Origin: Arcobacteraceae bacterium
GTDB taxonomy: Bacteria; Campylobacterota; Campylobacteria; Campylobacterales; Arcobacteraceae
Assembly: GCA_023229945.1 (NCBI GenBank)
Contig: JALNYH010000010.1
Coordinates: forward strand, 1-63,230
Direction: 5' to 3'
DNA: 63,230 bases
This document shows positions 1 to 8,651 of the stretch, one piece after another. The translations under genes were made by a program, and so were the position numbers. Position 1 is the stretch's first letter. The number at the start of each line of letters is the position of its first letter. The notes beneath the pieces were generated by a model. It did not search any database, had not been told where the DNA came from, and saw nothing but the letters and a program-made list of their open reading frames with translations.

Positions 1-487
1 TTTTAAATGGTAGTTTTTCAAACCTATATGCCATTTCTTCTTCAAACAAATCTCCATCACTAAATTTGAAAATTAATTTGTCTGTATTTATTCTTTTACA
101 TCTATTGAGCCATTTATTTTTGGCTTCATCTTCTGTAGTATAATGTAAAAAATTAATTTCATATTTGCCATCGATAAGCCCTAAAGGATAACCTTGCTGA
201 TAAATATTAAGTCTTTTCATTTCATCAATGAATTTAGACTTATTATGTTCTATAAAAGTTAAATTTTCAAGTTTAGTATTATTGAAATCTTCTAAAAGTT
301 TTATATAATCAGGTGCAAATATCATCGCATTTATAAATGGAGACTGATATGTCAAACCAAATTTTTTGTATATAAATGTTCCCCAACAATTATTAGAAAT
401 TATTGTAAAATCATAATTATCAATAAATATTTTACAAATTCTACTTTTCAAATACTTTTCAATATCTCTTAAAAATTGTATTTTCAT
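1..487 (-). CDS. DUF1919 family protein (partial, C-terminus outside window)
   Basis: An open frame starts at ATG 487 and runs 162 codons to the left edge without a stop, so the C-terminus is missing. The translation has the family's characteristic order: an early SNNCWG motif, then a stretch reading SPFINAMIFAPDY, then YPLGLIDG and a segment around NFLHYTTEDEAKNKW. DUF1919 proteins are found in capsule and LPS loci and are usually listed as exopolysaccharide biosynthesis proteins; their biochemistry is unknown to me. It is the most downstream gene of the O-antigen locus visible here, 42 bases after the ligase gene. Family assignment is fairly firm, function is not. Confidence 0.75.
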   Translation of the reverse strand, partial: MKIQFLRDIEKYLKSRICKIFIDNYDFTIISNNCWGTFIYKKFGLTYQSPFINAMIFAPDYIKLLEDFNNTKLENLTFIEHNKSKFIDEMKRLNIYQQGYPLGLIDGKYEINFLHYTTEDEAKNKWLNRCKRINTDKLIFKFSDGDLFEEEMAYRFEKLPFK

Positions 488-529
488 TTTTAATTATTCC
501 TCTATAATTTTATCGTATTTTATATAGTA

Positions 530-1813
530 TCATTTAAAGCTAGATACTCTATATTGCTTATCAGATTGAATTTGTGTGGATAGCATTGCAACAAATATAA
601 TGAAGAAATTCCCCAAATTACCAAATTGAAAATCCCAGCCAGTAAAAATCTGCAATAAAACAATCAATAACACAACTAAAAGCAAATAAGAATATACATT
701 TATAGAATTATCAATTAACTTAAAAAGTCTATAAAATATATTTAAAAAAACAAATAAACCAAGAATCCCAAATTGCACCAAAATTTGTAAATATGTATTA
801 TGCAACGAACTAGCTTTGCCAGTATTTAAGTTATAAATCATTTTTTTATAAGACATTGGTGAACTTACTTTTAAATTACTTTCATTCAATTTTTTGATAA
901 CTTCTTTAGCATGGTCGCCAGTTCCAACACCAAATAAAATATTATCATAAAATACATCCAACGAATACTTTGCAATACCTATTCTTTGCCCCATACTAGA
1001 AAAATAATTATCAGTTGTTAAACTTTGTTGTATGCCATTCACTTCTTTTAATAAGTTATTCTTAACATTTGGTAAAAAAACATTTAAGATAATCAGAAAT
1101 AAACCTGTAAACACAAACAATCCAATAATTATCTTTATAAAATTATTTCTATAAATATATAGCAATGTTATAGCAACCATTACTAAATACAAAAACATTA
1201 TAGTTTTATTATTTGTAATAAAAATATTAAAACTTTCTAGGCAAATAAATAGTATAAAGAATATTTTATACGATATTTTATCATTGAATCTTAACAACCT
1301 AAATAATAAGTAAGCCATACCAATTAGTATAAAAAAACCATGATCAGTCTTTTCTAATAATGGCAAATAATAACCACTTAATGCAAAAGGAGACCCTACA
1401 ATATCAAAAAACATTAAATAAGACCATATAACATTTATCAAAAGCCCAGCAAAAAAAACATACATAAATTTTTCAATAAATTCTTTTCTAATAATCGCTA
1501 CAAACAAAATAGAATATAAAAAGACTTTATTAATCTTAACCTGAGCCAAACCATAAGAAATTTCTTCCGTTCCAAAAAGCCATATCACATAAATTAAAAA
1601 ATACAATATACAAGCTTGTACAAACTTATTATTTAAAGAATCCATAATATGGTTTTTGATATTTTCATTAAAGAAAAATACAATTGCAATCACATAAAGT
1701 ATAGTGCCTGAAATTCTGTATGAAACCATTAAAGAAAATAAATAAAATAGTGATAAATAATTAAGAATGATAATATTTTTATAATCATTTCTAAGATAAG
1801 ATATAATTTTCAA
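530..1813 (-). CDS. O-antigen ligase / polymerase family membrane protein (Wzy_C)
   Basis: This is a 427-residue polytopic inner-membrane protein with about 11-12 hydrophobic segments. Near residues 290-350 it has the large loop typical of O-antigen ligases (WaaL) and Wzy polymerases, with FGVGTGDH and then SSLHNTYLQILVQFG, matching the conserved histidine loop that precedes the last membrane helices. WaaL joins completed O-antigen from undecaprenyl-diphosphate to the lipid A core on the periplasmic side; Wzy polymerises repeat units. Sequence alone does not separate the two. The neighbouring core genes (lpxL, GT9) favour a ligase. A separate polymerase is not seen in this window. Confidence 0.8.
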   Translation of the reverse strand: MKIISYLRNDYKNIIILNYLSLFYLFSLMVSYRISGTILYVIAIVFFFNENIKNHIMDSLNNKFVQACILYFLIYVIWLFGTEEISYGLAQVKINKVFLYSILFVAIIRKEFIEKFMYVFFAGLLINVIWSYLMFFDIVGSPFALSGYYLPLLEKTDHGFFILIGMAYLLFRLLRFNDKISYKIFFILFICLESFNIFITNNKTIMFLYLVMVAITLLYIYRNNFIKIIIGLFVFTGLFLIILNVFLPNVKNNLLKEVNGIQQSLTTDNYFSSMGQRIGIAKYSLDVFYDNILFGVGTGDHAKEVIKKLNESNLKVSSPMSYKKMIYNLNTGKASSLHNTYLQILVQFGILGLFVFLNIFYRLFKLIDNSINVYSYLLLVVLLIVLLQIFTGWDFQFGNLGNFFIIFVAMLSTQIQSDKQYRVSSFK

Positions 1814-1852
1814 TTAAACTCCAATTTATATAATAATTATCAAATACAAAAG

Positions 1853-2692
1853 TTAATTCATTTTTCTTAGTTCATTCAATTTTTTTAAATTCTTCTTACT
1901 ATTATTCCACATTAAATATTTAAAATATAGATTATTAAAAGATTTGATATGCTTTTTGGCAGTACGATACAAATCTTCCCACATACGGATTTGTTTTTCT
2001 GGATTATTAATAGTATTATTCCCATGCAGTCTATATGCAGAAACTGGTTTATCTGGATAAAAAATAGCTAAGTTCTGACTTACTACTCTTAACATAAAAT
2101 CCCAATCTTCAACTATTAGATTTTCATCAAATAAACCTATTTTGTCAAATAAACTCTTCTTTGCAAGCCAACTAGGTCCAGCCATACTCCATTTTTTTAT
2201 AATCATCGTTGCTAATCCAAAATCTGTCATATATTCTTCTAGCTTGTGATTTCTACATTCAAATAAGTTACTTTTAAATAATAATTTATTGTCGTTATCA
2301 ACTATTATACAATCTCCAATAATAATTTCTTTATTCTTATTTCCTGACAACAAATCAATTCTAGATTGAATTGTATTATTTATAAAATAATCATCACTTG
2401 AACAAGGAAGGATATATTCTCCATTAGACATACTGATAAGTTGATTAATAGTTTTTGTCACACCCTCATTTTTTCTTTTAATATAATTAATTTTTATATG
2501 CTTACTGTGTAAATCTATCCAATTAATTATATTATCATCTTGAAGTTCTGTTGAACCATCATTAATAATGATTATTTCTTTATTTGGGTAAGTGTCTTCA
2601 AGAAAAGAATCTAAAGTTTGTTTAATAAATTTATTGTGATTATAAAAAGGAACTATAATACTTACCAATGGTACTTTCTTATCTAAATTCAT
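1853..2692 (-). CDS. Glycosyltransferase family 2
   Basis: This 279-residue cytoplasmic GT-A enzyme starts with VSIIVPFYNHNKFIKQTLDS and has IIIINDGST, the nucleotide-binding hallmark of GT2. SSDDYF near residue 100 serves as the DxD-like metal and sugar-nucleotide site, and EDWDFMLRV near residue 195 is the usual acceptor-side acidic motif. It probably adds one sugar of the O-antigen repeat unit to the lipid carrier. The start overlaps the end of the upstream aminotransferase gene by 14 bases, which indicates translational coupling. Donor and linkage cannot be read from the sequence. Confidence 0.85.
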   Translation of the reverse strand: MNLDKKVPLVSIIVPFYNHNKFIKQTLDSFLEDTYPNKEIIIINDGSTELQDDNIINWIDLHSKHIKINYIKRKNEGVTKTINQLISMSNGEYILPCSSDDYFINNTIQSRIDLLSGNKNKEIIIGDCIIVDNDNKLLFKSNLFECRNHKLEEYMTDFGLATMIIKKWSMAGPSWLAKKSLFDKIGLFDENLIVEDWDFMLRVVSQNLAIFYPDKPVSAYRLHGNNTINNPEKQIRMWEDLYRTAKKHIKSFNNLYFKYLMWNNSKKNLKKLNELRKMN

Positions 2693-3797
2693 TCAAAACC
2701 TTTATAATTATTTTTGTATCTTCCAAACTCTGAACTCCACTTATTGGTAAACTCAAAATTTCATTATGTATTTGTTCACTTATTGGATAAGTTTCATTAT
2801 TCCACTCTTTATACGCATTTTGTTTATGAGGTGGTATTGGATAATGAATAAGTGTTTGGATACCATTGTCTAGTAAATATTTTTGTAATTTATCTCTTTT
2901 GTTTGTTCTTATTACAAACAAATGCCAAACATGGTTTTGATAGTGTTGAATTTTGGATGTTAGATGTTGAATTGGGAAAATGATATTTTTGTTAGTGATA
3001 TTTTCAATGTAATAATTTGCTATCTCTCTTCTTTTTTCTATTTCATTATCAAGATATCTTAATTTTACTCTAAGCATCGCTGCTTGTATCTCATCAAGTC
3101 TGCTGTTTATTCCTTTATAGAGATTTTCATACTTTTTATGACTTCCATAGTTTCCTAGTGCTTTTATCGTATTGGCTAGTTCTTCATCATTAGTTGTAAC
3201 TGCTCCACCATCACCTAAAGCACCAAGATTTTTACCAGGGTAAAAACTAAATCCACTAGCATCTCCTAGATTTCCACTTCTTTTATCTTTGTAGTATGCA
3301 CCATGAGATTGAGCCGAGTCTTCAATCACTTTTAGATTATATTTTTTTGCAATTTCATTTATATTGTCCATCTCACAAGTTTGTCCATAAAGATGCACGC
3401 TCATAATAGCTTTTGTTTTAGAAGTGATTTTTTCTTCTATTTTAGCCCAGTCAATAAGGTATGTATTTATATCTGGCTCCACCAAAACTGGTACTAGATT
3501 ATTCTGTGAAATTGCCAAAATAGAAGCTATATAAGTATTTGATGGGACTATCACTTCATCACCATCTTGCATAAATCCAAGTTCTTTATAAGCTCTTAGT
3601 ATCAAAATAAGGGCATCAAGTCCATTTGCTACACCAATAGCATATTTGGTTCCGCAATACTCGGCAAACTCTTTATCAAACTCTTTACATTCATTTCCTT
3701 GAATATACCAGCCACTATCGATAACTCTTGTAAATGCTTCTATCAATTCAGCCCTATATTGAGAATTTATACCTTTTAAATCTAAAAATGGAATCAC
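2679..3797 (-). CDS. fdtB: DegT/DnrJ/EryC1 sugar aminotransferase, FdtB-like
   Basis: This 372-residue PLP enzyme begins IPFLDLKGINSQY. It has the substrate region GVANGLDALILILRAYK, the cofactor aspartate in VIEDSAQSHGA and the Schiff-base lysine in SGFSFYPGKNLGALGDGG near residue 190. The family transfers an amino group from glutamate to a dTDP-3-keto-6-deoxyhexose, and a neighbouring fdtA supplies that substrate. The product would be dTDP-3-amino-3,6-dideoxygalactose or -glucose; the isomer is not decided by sequence. Residues 277-286 are a family-atypical insert encoded by a repeat that also occurs in rmlB (see findings). The gene overlaps the GNAT gene upstream by 4 bases (ATGA). Confidence 0.85.
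   Translation of the reverse strand: MIPFLDLKGINSQYRAELIEAFTRVIDSGWYIQGNECKEFDKEFAEYCGTKYAIGVANGLDALILILRAYKELGFMQDGDEVIVPSNTYIASILAISQNNLVPVLVEPDINTYLIDWAKIEEKITSKTKAIMSVHLYGQTCEMDNINEIAKKYNLKVIEDSAQSHGAYYKDKRSGNLGDASGFSFYPGKNLGALGDGGAVTTNDEELANTIKALGNYGSHKKYENLYKGINSRLDEIQAAMLRVKLRYLDNEIEKRREIANYYIENITNKNIIFPIQHLTSKIQHYQNHVWHLFVIRTNKRDKLQKYLLDNGIQTLIHYPIPPHKQNAYKEWNNETYPISEQIHNEILSLPISGVQSLEDTKIIIKVLNEFR
2945..2976. repeat. Short repeat inside the aminotransferase gene
   Basis: The 28-base core starts TTGAATTTTGGATGTTAG on the plus strand and matches 25 of 28 bases of the copy in rmlB at 13024-13055. It encodes the in-frame peptide IQHLTSKIQH. Confidence 0.65.
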
Positions 3798-4732
3798 TTT
3801 ATCTCCAATTCATAAAAATCATGCACTACTGCTCTTGCCCCAAAGCCTTCTTTTTGTGCAATTAAACCATTATTCAAATATCTTCCTGCATTTTCATTTG
3901 ATATTCCAAAATCAAAATATTTCTTATTTTTATAAACATCTTTTATTAAATAATTTATCAATAAATCTAATGCTCCTATTTCTCTTCCTAATTCACTATT
4001 GGCTAAATATTGTGTATGTACAATATTTTTATTTTCATAAATTAATGCACCAGAAACAATTTGTTTATTCTTTTTTGCTACAAAAAGCCTAATATTTTTG
4101 GGAAATAGCCTAGCTAATTTTTGTATTTCTTCAAGTGTATGTACTGGTTTAGCTTCATGATTTGATTCTAATACTGATATCAAAAGTTCCCAAAAAGTTC
4201 CATAATCATCTGATTCAAAAGTTTCTATGGCTTCCTTTTGTGCTTTATTTATAGTCCACTTTCTACCTTTAGAATATCTTACTTCTTCAGTCAAATCTAT
4301 AGTAGAAGTCACATCTCTTCTTATAAGTTTTGCATCATGCCTAAATAAAGCATATCTATCTTCTTCAGATGGTTTTATATGATAAATATATGGAATGCAC
4401 TTATAAACTAATTTTTTTATATTTTGGCTTTTTATAAATATTTGTAAAGCTTGAAATATTTCTACCATAGTTTCTGTTTTCATCTTATCATCTACCAAAA
4501 AGCCACCAAAAGTAAGTCCTTGATGAGAATACAAAGTATCTTCTTTAATATTTGCAGGTAATATAGTAATTAATTTTTCTGCATCATCAAATATCATAAG
4601 TGAAAAATCTTCAAATCTATCACTATGATATTCCATATAATCTCTATGAAATAAAAAATGACTATTTTTGGCATTTTTTACAAATTCATTCCATAAATTT
4701 TTATATTCTTTCACATACCTTATGATATTCAT
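3794..4732 (-). CDS. FemAB/GNAT-like N-acyltransferase
   Basis: This 312-residue protein resembles the FemAB-type GNAT proteins common in surface-polysaccharide loci. An N-terminal half contains SHFLFHRDYMEYHSDRF and HQGLTFGGFLVDD. A second acetyltransferase-like half contains FVAKKNKQIVSGALIYE and then YLANSELGREIGALDLLINYLI, an acyl-CoA or aminoacyl-tRNA binding-like helix, and ends with YFDFGISNENAGRYLNNGL. Such proteins next to FdtA/FdtB genes are candidates for acylating the amino sugar, alongside the NeuD-type acetyltransferase four genes upstream. The substrate is an inference. It sits between the methyltransferase gene (6-base gap) and the aminotransferase (4-base overlap). Confidence 0.7.
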   Translation of the reverse strand: MNIIRYVKEYKNLWNEFVKNAKNSHFLFHRDYMEYHSDRFEDFSLMIFDDAEKLITILPANIKEDTLYSHQGLTFGGFLVDDKMKTETMVEIFQALQIFIKSQNIKKLVYKCIPYIYHIKPSEEDRYALFRHDAKLIRRDVTSTIDLTEEVRYSKGRKWTINKAQKEAIETFESDDYGTFWELLISVLESNHEAKPVHTLEEIQKLARLFPKNIRLFVAKKNKQIVSGALIYENKNIVHTQYLANSELGREIGALDLLINYLIKDVYKNKKYFDFGISNENAGRYLNNGLIAQKEGFGARAVVHDFYELEIK

Positions 4733-4738
4733 ACAAAA

Positions 4739-5500
4739 TTACTTATATATCATATAACTTCTATCAGGAAGGTATTTAGATTTATGTATTTCATAATTTC
4801 CTAATCCAAAAACTTCTCTAAAAGCTATAGTTTCTCCAGGATAATCATCATTATTTATTTCATCCATCGCTATAATAGCACCTTTAACTAAATAAGGCTT
4901 TATAGCTTCTAAACATTTTTTTGTAGGTTCATATAGTTGCATATCAAAATATGCCAATGAAATCATCGTATGTTGATTTTTTTCTAAATATTCATAAACA
5001 GTTTTTGTAGCATCGCCTTTGATTAATTCATATTTTTTTATATGCGATAAAACATTTTCTTTTTGATGAAAGTCTAAAATTTCTTGTAAATAATCCATAT
5101 AGTTTTCTGGTATTGCATATTGACCTTCTTGAACTAAATCACTATTACCATCTTTAGTACTTAGATTTTCATAGCCATCATAAGTATCAAATCCAATTAC
5201 TTTTCTTGTATAATTATAAGGATCATAAATAGCTCTTAAAGATTCGAATAATGCTAAATTTGTTCCATACCATGAACCAAACTCCATAATAGAACCTGGG
5301 AGATGCACAATTTTTTCATATAACTCATTAATATATAATGTTTTAGCTAGAACTGAACTTCTCATATACAAACCTAAGTTAACCATCAAATGTTCTATCG
5401 GCATTGGAGTATTTTGAAAAAGATTATTCAATTTTTCTCTATTTGACATTTGTTCTTTTGTCCCTGTCTTTTGCATTTTATAATTTAATTTTTCAGACAT
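4739..5500 (-). CDS. TylF/MycF-like SAM-dependent methyltransferase
   Basis: This 253-residue protein has a class I Rossmann methyltransferase core. LPGSIMEFGSWYGTNLALF (about residues 85-105) is motif I, VIGFDTYDGYENLS binds the adenosine side, and ISLAYFDMQLYEPTKKCL followed by GAIIAMDEINNDDYPGE gives the acidic metal-binding residues seen in TylF and MycF sugar O-methyltransferases. Close relatives in databases are often mislabelled as carnitine CoA-transferases. It would O-methylate a sugar or the non-reducing end of the O-antigen; end methylation is known to stop chain growth in some O-antigens. The role here is inferred from its place among glycan genes. Confidence 0.75.
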   Translation of the reverse strand: MSEKLNYKMQKTGTKEQMSNREKLNNLFQNTPMPIEHLMVNLGLYMRSSVLAKTLYINELYEKIVHLPGSIMEFGSWYGTNLALFESLRAIYDPYNYTRKVIGFDTYDGYENLSTKDGNSDLVQEGQYAIPENYMDYLQEILDFHQKENVLSHIKKYELIKGDATKTVYEYLEKNQHTMISLAYFDMQLYEPTKKCLEAIKPYLVKGAIIAMDEINNDDYPGETIAFREVFGLGNYEIHKSKYLPDRSYMIYK

Positions 5501-5509
5501 TTTCTTCCT

Positions 5510-6427
5510 TTATTCTTGAACTAATTCGGCATAACCGAAACCTTCTTTCCCCATCTCATTTCCATTGTAAAACATATATACTTTATCTTTAATTACAATT
5601 GGTACACCATATGATATACTTTTCGAATCCCAGCCATCTTGACTCAATGTAATCCCTATTTCGCTATCCAATCTATTCCAATTAACCCCATCATTAGATT
5701 CTGCATAACCCATCTCATATTTACCTTCTACCGTACCATAAGTATAAAACATTTTATATTTATTATTATCCTTATAAACTCTTGGTCGTCCTATTCTATA
5801 TTCATTTTCAATAAAAGTTATACATTTTTTATAACCTTGAGTATTAAAATTTATACCATCACTAGATTCATAATACTGCACAATATAACTTGGGTAATCT
5901 ATATCATTTATTTTTTGCCATGCACTACCAGCTCCACACCAAGCTTTAAATATATTATTTTCATACATTATTGTATGCACAGCATTGAAAAGAGTTGCAT
6001 TATCTAATCTATCTAAAATTGGTGTTACCGATTTTCTTACAAATGTTTCTCCAGAATCGTTACTAATTGCTAAACCAGTATATGCTAAAAATTTTGCTTT
6101 TTTAACAAGCTGAAAGCCAATATAATACATATATACCATATTATCAATTTTAATTAAATCTCCTAAAATTACACCATTATCATCAAACATACCATCTTGT
6201 CCTATATCCAATACAGGCTTTTCTGAGATTCTTAATATTATACTTGGATTATTTGCATCAACATCTACAAAACCAATTCGTCCTATACCATTTGTATCTC
6301 TAAAACTTGCATATATGCGAATAATATCTTCAGTTAACAAAAATGGTGTTGGAGTGAGAGCAGAATTATCCTTCCAGCTTCCATCAAAAGGTGGTTTATA
6401 TATTAATCCTTTTTTTTCCCATTTCAT
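5510..6427 (-). CDS. Five-bladed beta-propeller glycosidase-like protein
   Basis: This 305-residue soluble protein consists of repeated beta-propeller blades of the GH43/GH130-like clan. Blade signatures include PTPFLLTEDIIRIYASFRD, GRIGFVDVD, VYMYYIGFQ, YKMFYTYGTVEGKYEMGYA and KVYMFYNGNEMGKEGFGYA. It has no signal peptide, so a cytoplasmic location is likely. Related proteins occur in LPS and capsule clusters, where they are thought to act as glycosyltransferase-like or phosphorylase-like enzymes rather than secreted hydrolases; that is inference. It overlaps the acetyltransferase gene by 4 bases (ATGA), so the two are co-translated. Confidence 0.7.
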   Translation of the reverse strand: MKWEKKGLIYKPPFDGSWKDNSALTPTPFLLTEDIIRIYASFRDTNGIGRIGFVDVDANNPSIILRISEKPVLDIGQDGMFDDNGVILGDLIKIDNMVYMYYIGFQLVKKAKFLAYTGLAISNDSGETFVRKSVTPILDRLDNATLFNAVHTIMYENNIFKAWCGAGSAWQKINDIDYPSYIVQYYESSDGINFNTQGYKKCITFIENEYRIGRPRVYKDNNKYKMFYTYGTVEGKYEMGYAESNDGVNWNRLDSEIGITLSQDGWDSKSISYGVPIVIKDKVYMFYNGNEMGKEGFGYAELVQE

Positions 6428-7107
6428 ACATCTTCCTTAATCTTAAACAATCTATGAGTATTTACTTTTGATAATTCTGTTTGATTTGTTTGATATAATC
6501 CCTTTTCAATCGTATCTTTTTGAATCAATGCTCCAGCACCTATAAAATTATCTTTTGCAATTTTTACATTATTTTCAATAGTACAATTAACCCCTAAAAA
6601 AGAGTTTTCTCCAACTTCGCAAAATCCAGAAATAACACAATGAGAAGATATAAAACAATTATCTTTGATAATAGTATTATGCCCTATATGATTACCACTC
6701 CACAGAGTTACATTATTTCCTATTTTTACAAAAGGTTGTAGTGTATTGTTTTCAAATATAAAACAATTTTCACCTATTTCTACATTTCTCCATACAAAAG
6801 ATTTTGAACTTATATAACTTGCACATTTATAACCTTTAGCTTTTGCTTCAGTATAAACTTTTATTCTATTTCTATTAAGTTTACCAGAACTTATAGCTAC
6901 ATACACTTCATATTCACTTGGATTATATTTTTTTTCTAAAGTTTCAAATGGAACAACTAGTAAATTATTTATAGTATTTGCAGTAATATATTGTTCATTT
7001 ACACTAAAAGCTACTACTTCGTAAGATGAATCAAATTGAAAATATTCATAAGCTATTAAACCAGTTTCACCACTGCCTATGATGATTAATTTTTTAGTTT
7101 TTTCCAT
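6424..7107 (-). CDS. NeuD/PglD-type sugar acetyltransferase
   Basis: This 227-residue protein has the two-domain NeuD/PglD build. An N-terminal Rossmann-like domain contains KKLIIIGSGETGLIAYEYF (residues 5-23). A left-handed beta-helix of hexapeptide repeats spans about residues 105-210, with NVEIGENCFIFENNTLQPFV, IGNNVTLWSGNHIGH and SHCVISGFCEVGENSFLGV. The histidine in GNHIGHNT fits the catalytic base of PglD. It would transfer acetyl from acetyl-CoA to the amino group of the dTDP-amino sugar made by FdtA and FdtB, the FdtC or QdtC role. Its start overlaps fdtA by 14 bases. Confidence 0.8.
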   Translation of the reverse strand: MEKTKKLIIIGSGETGLIAYEYFQFDSSYEVVAFSVNEQYITANTINNLLVVPFETLEKKYNPSEYEVYVAISSGKLNRNRIKVYTEAKAKGYKCASYISSKSFVWRNVEIGENCFIFENNTLQPFVKIGNNVTLWSGNHIGHNTIIKDNCFISSHCVISGFCEVGENSFLGVNCTIENNVKIAKDNFIGAGALIQKDTIEKGLYQTNQTELSKVNTHRLFKIKEDV

Positions 7108-7507
7108 TCTCTACTTCCTCTAAAAATCTATCATAATCCCTTATATAATCACCTTCATCATAATGTTCACTAGCTATGACAACTAATACACAATCAGGAC
7201 TAAAATCTTTCATTTCTCTCCAAATAAGCCCTTCTATCAAAAGACCTTGATTTGGATTAGTTAGTTTCATTTCATCTTTTTTCATTCCATTATCAAGAAC
7301 AAAAGTACAACTACCTTTTACAGCAATTGCTATTTGCTTGAGATTGATATGAGCATGAAAACCTCTTTCAATCCCCTCTTTTGTATCAAAGATATAATAA
7401 ACCCTTTTTATTTCAAAAGGTGTATTATATCCCTCTTCAATCGCTATCAAGGAACCTCTTTCATCACCAAGAGTTTTAAAATCCAATAACTCATATTTAC
7501 TTAACAT
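7094..7507 (-). CDS. fdtA: FdtA/QdtA-type dTDP-4-keto-6-deoxyglucose 3,4-ketoisomerase
   Basis: This 137-residue single-domain cupin is the usual length for FdtA and QdtA. Motifs are FKTLGDERGSLIAIEEGYNTPFEI at the N-terminus (an interrupted family signature), the active-site strand RGFHAHINLKQIAIAVKGSC and the conserved GLLIEGLIWREM. FdtA moves the keto group of dTDP-4-keto-6-deoxy-D-glucose from C4 to C3, giving the substrate for the FdtB-like aminotransferase in this operon. It is the first gene of the amino-sugar subcluster and is followed with overlaps by the acetyltransferase. FdtA and QdtA differ in C4 stereochemistry, which I cannot assign here. Confidence 0.88.
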   Translation of the reverse strand: MLSKYELLDFKTLGDERGSLIAIEEGYNTPFEIKRVYYIFDTKEGIERGFHAHINLKQIAIAVKGSCTFVLDNGMKKDEMKLTNPNQGLLIEGLIWREMKDFSPDCVLVVIASEHYDEGDYIRDYDRFLEEVENGKN

Positions 7508-7568
7508 TTTACTCCAAACTTATCATAACAAATAAAATTTTATACTTTGAATTGTATCCAAAAAGTCC

Positions 7569-8648
7569 TTAACGAAATATCCTAAAACTTTTATCTTCTA
7601 CTATAGCTTCACTTGCCTTATATGACCAATGTGTATCATCGGCATAATAAATATCTTTAATATTATCTATAATTAAATTGTTTAAAATATTTTTAGTATC
7701 TATCATGGTGTATTGCTTATCCAATACTCTCAATATATCGAAAAAATGATTCTTCTCATAAGGATTATTTGATATATAGTTATAATATAAATCATATTTA
7801 TCAACCACAGGCATAAAAAACAATTCTACACCTATTTCATTTAGTAAAACTGCTAACTTATTCAAATTATTATTAAGTTTTTCTACCCTTTTATCATCTT
7901 TTGAAGTTATATTGTTTATATCCCCATCATACACAAGTAATTTATTTGAAAAAGATTTTGCATTAAATAATTCTTTGTTTAAATTGAATAAATATGCACC
8001 TTTATTTGCATCTATTTTCTTTTTATATTTTAAAGTATAATAAATAATCTTGTAATTTGCATTATTGATGAAGCCTAAAGGTTGAGTATGCTGCTCTTTC
8101 TTTGGAGAATCTGCTACTATCGAATCTATTTTTAGATTATCTTGTGACCAATCAAAATCTTTTGCAAAATAATCCAAAGCTTGTCTCTCAACAATTTCTA
8201 TTAAAATAGCTTTAGGAGTATTAGTATGAAGCCATTTGGTATTGTACAAATAAATTAATAAATCTATAGGATTTACTTCAGGTGTTAATGGATGAAGATT
8301 CAATATATTTATATTATACTTACTCGCTATATGGTCTTGATAATATGAGTTAATACCACCTCCACCACCATTTGAAAAAGAATCTCCAACAGTCATTATA
8401 TCAATATTTTGTTCATTCCAATTAGTATTATTCAAATGTTTTTTAGGCAATGTGAATTCAATTTTTCTTGGCTGTAATGAATCTATTTGATAACTAAGTC
8501 GTCCCAAATCTCCCACAAATAAACCATCTTTTCTATCAAAAATTTGTGAAGTCCAAAATGTCCAAACCAAGAAATGATAAAATACAAAAATCAATACAAC
8601 TACTGTAAAAATATATATTAACTTTTTGAAGGATATTATTTTATTCAT
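7569..8648 (-). CDS. AlgX/AlgJ-like SGNH acyltransferase partner
   Basis: This 359-residue protein has one N-terminal signal anchor (about residues 8-28) and a periplasmic SGNH-like domain. MTVGDSFSNGGGG near residue 85 holds the catalytic serine block and DTHWSYKASEAI near the C-terminus holds the Asp-His pair, as in AlgJ and AlgX. Such proteins work with an MBOAT protein to O-acetylate polysaccharides outside the cytoplasm. The MBOAT gene follows after 3 bases. The target is probably the O-antigen made by this locus; that is inference from position. Confidence 0.75.
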   Translation of the reverse strand: MNKIISFKKLIYIFTVVVLIFVFYHFLVWTFWTSQIFDRKDGLFVGDLGRLSYQIDSLQPRKIEFTLPKKHLNNTNWNEQNIDIMTVGDSFSNGGGGGINSYYQDHIASKYNINILNLHPLTPEVNPIDLLIYLYNTKWLHTNTPKAILIEIVERQALDYFAKDFDWSQDNLKIDSIVADSPKKEQHTQPLGFINNANYKIIYYTLKYKKKIDANKGAYLFNLNKELFNAKSFSNKLLVYDGDINNITSKDDKRVEKLNNNLNKLAVLLNEIGVELFFMPVVDKYDLYYNYISNNPYEKNHFFDILRVLDKQYTMIDTKNILNNLIIDNIKDIYYADDTHWSYKASEAIVEDKSFRIFR

Positions 8649-8651
8649 GGT

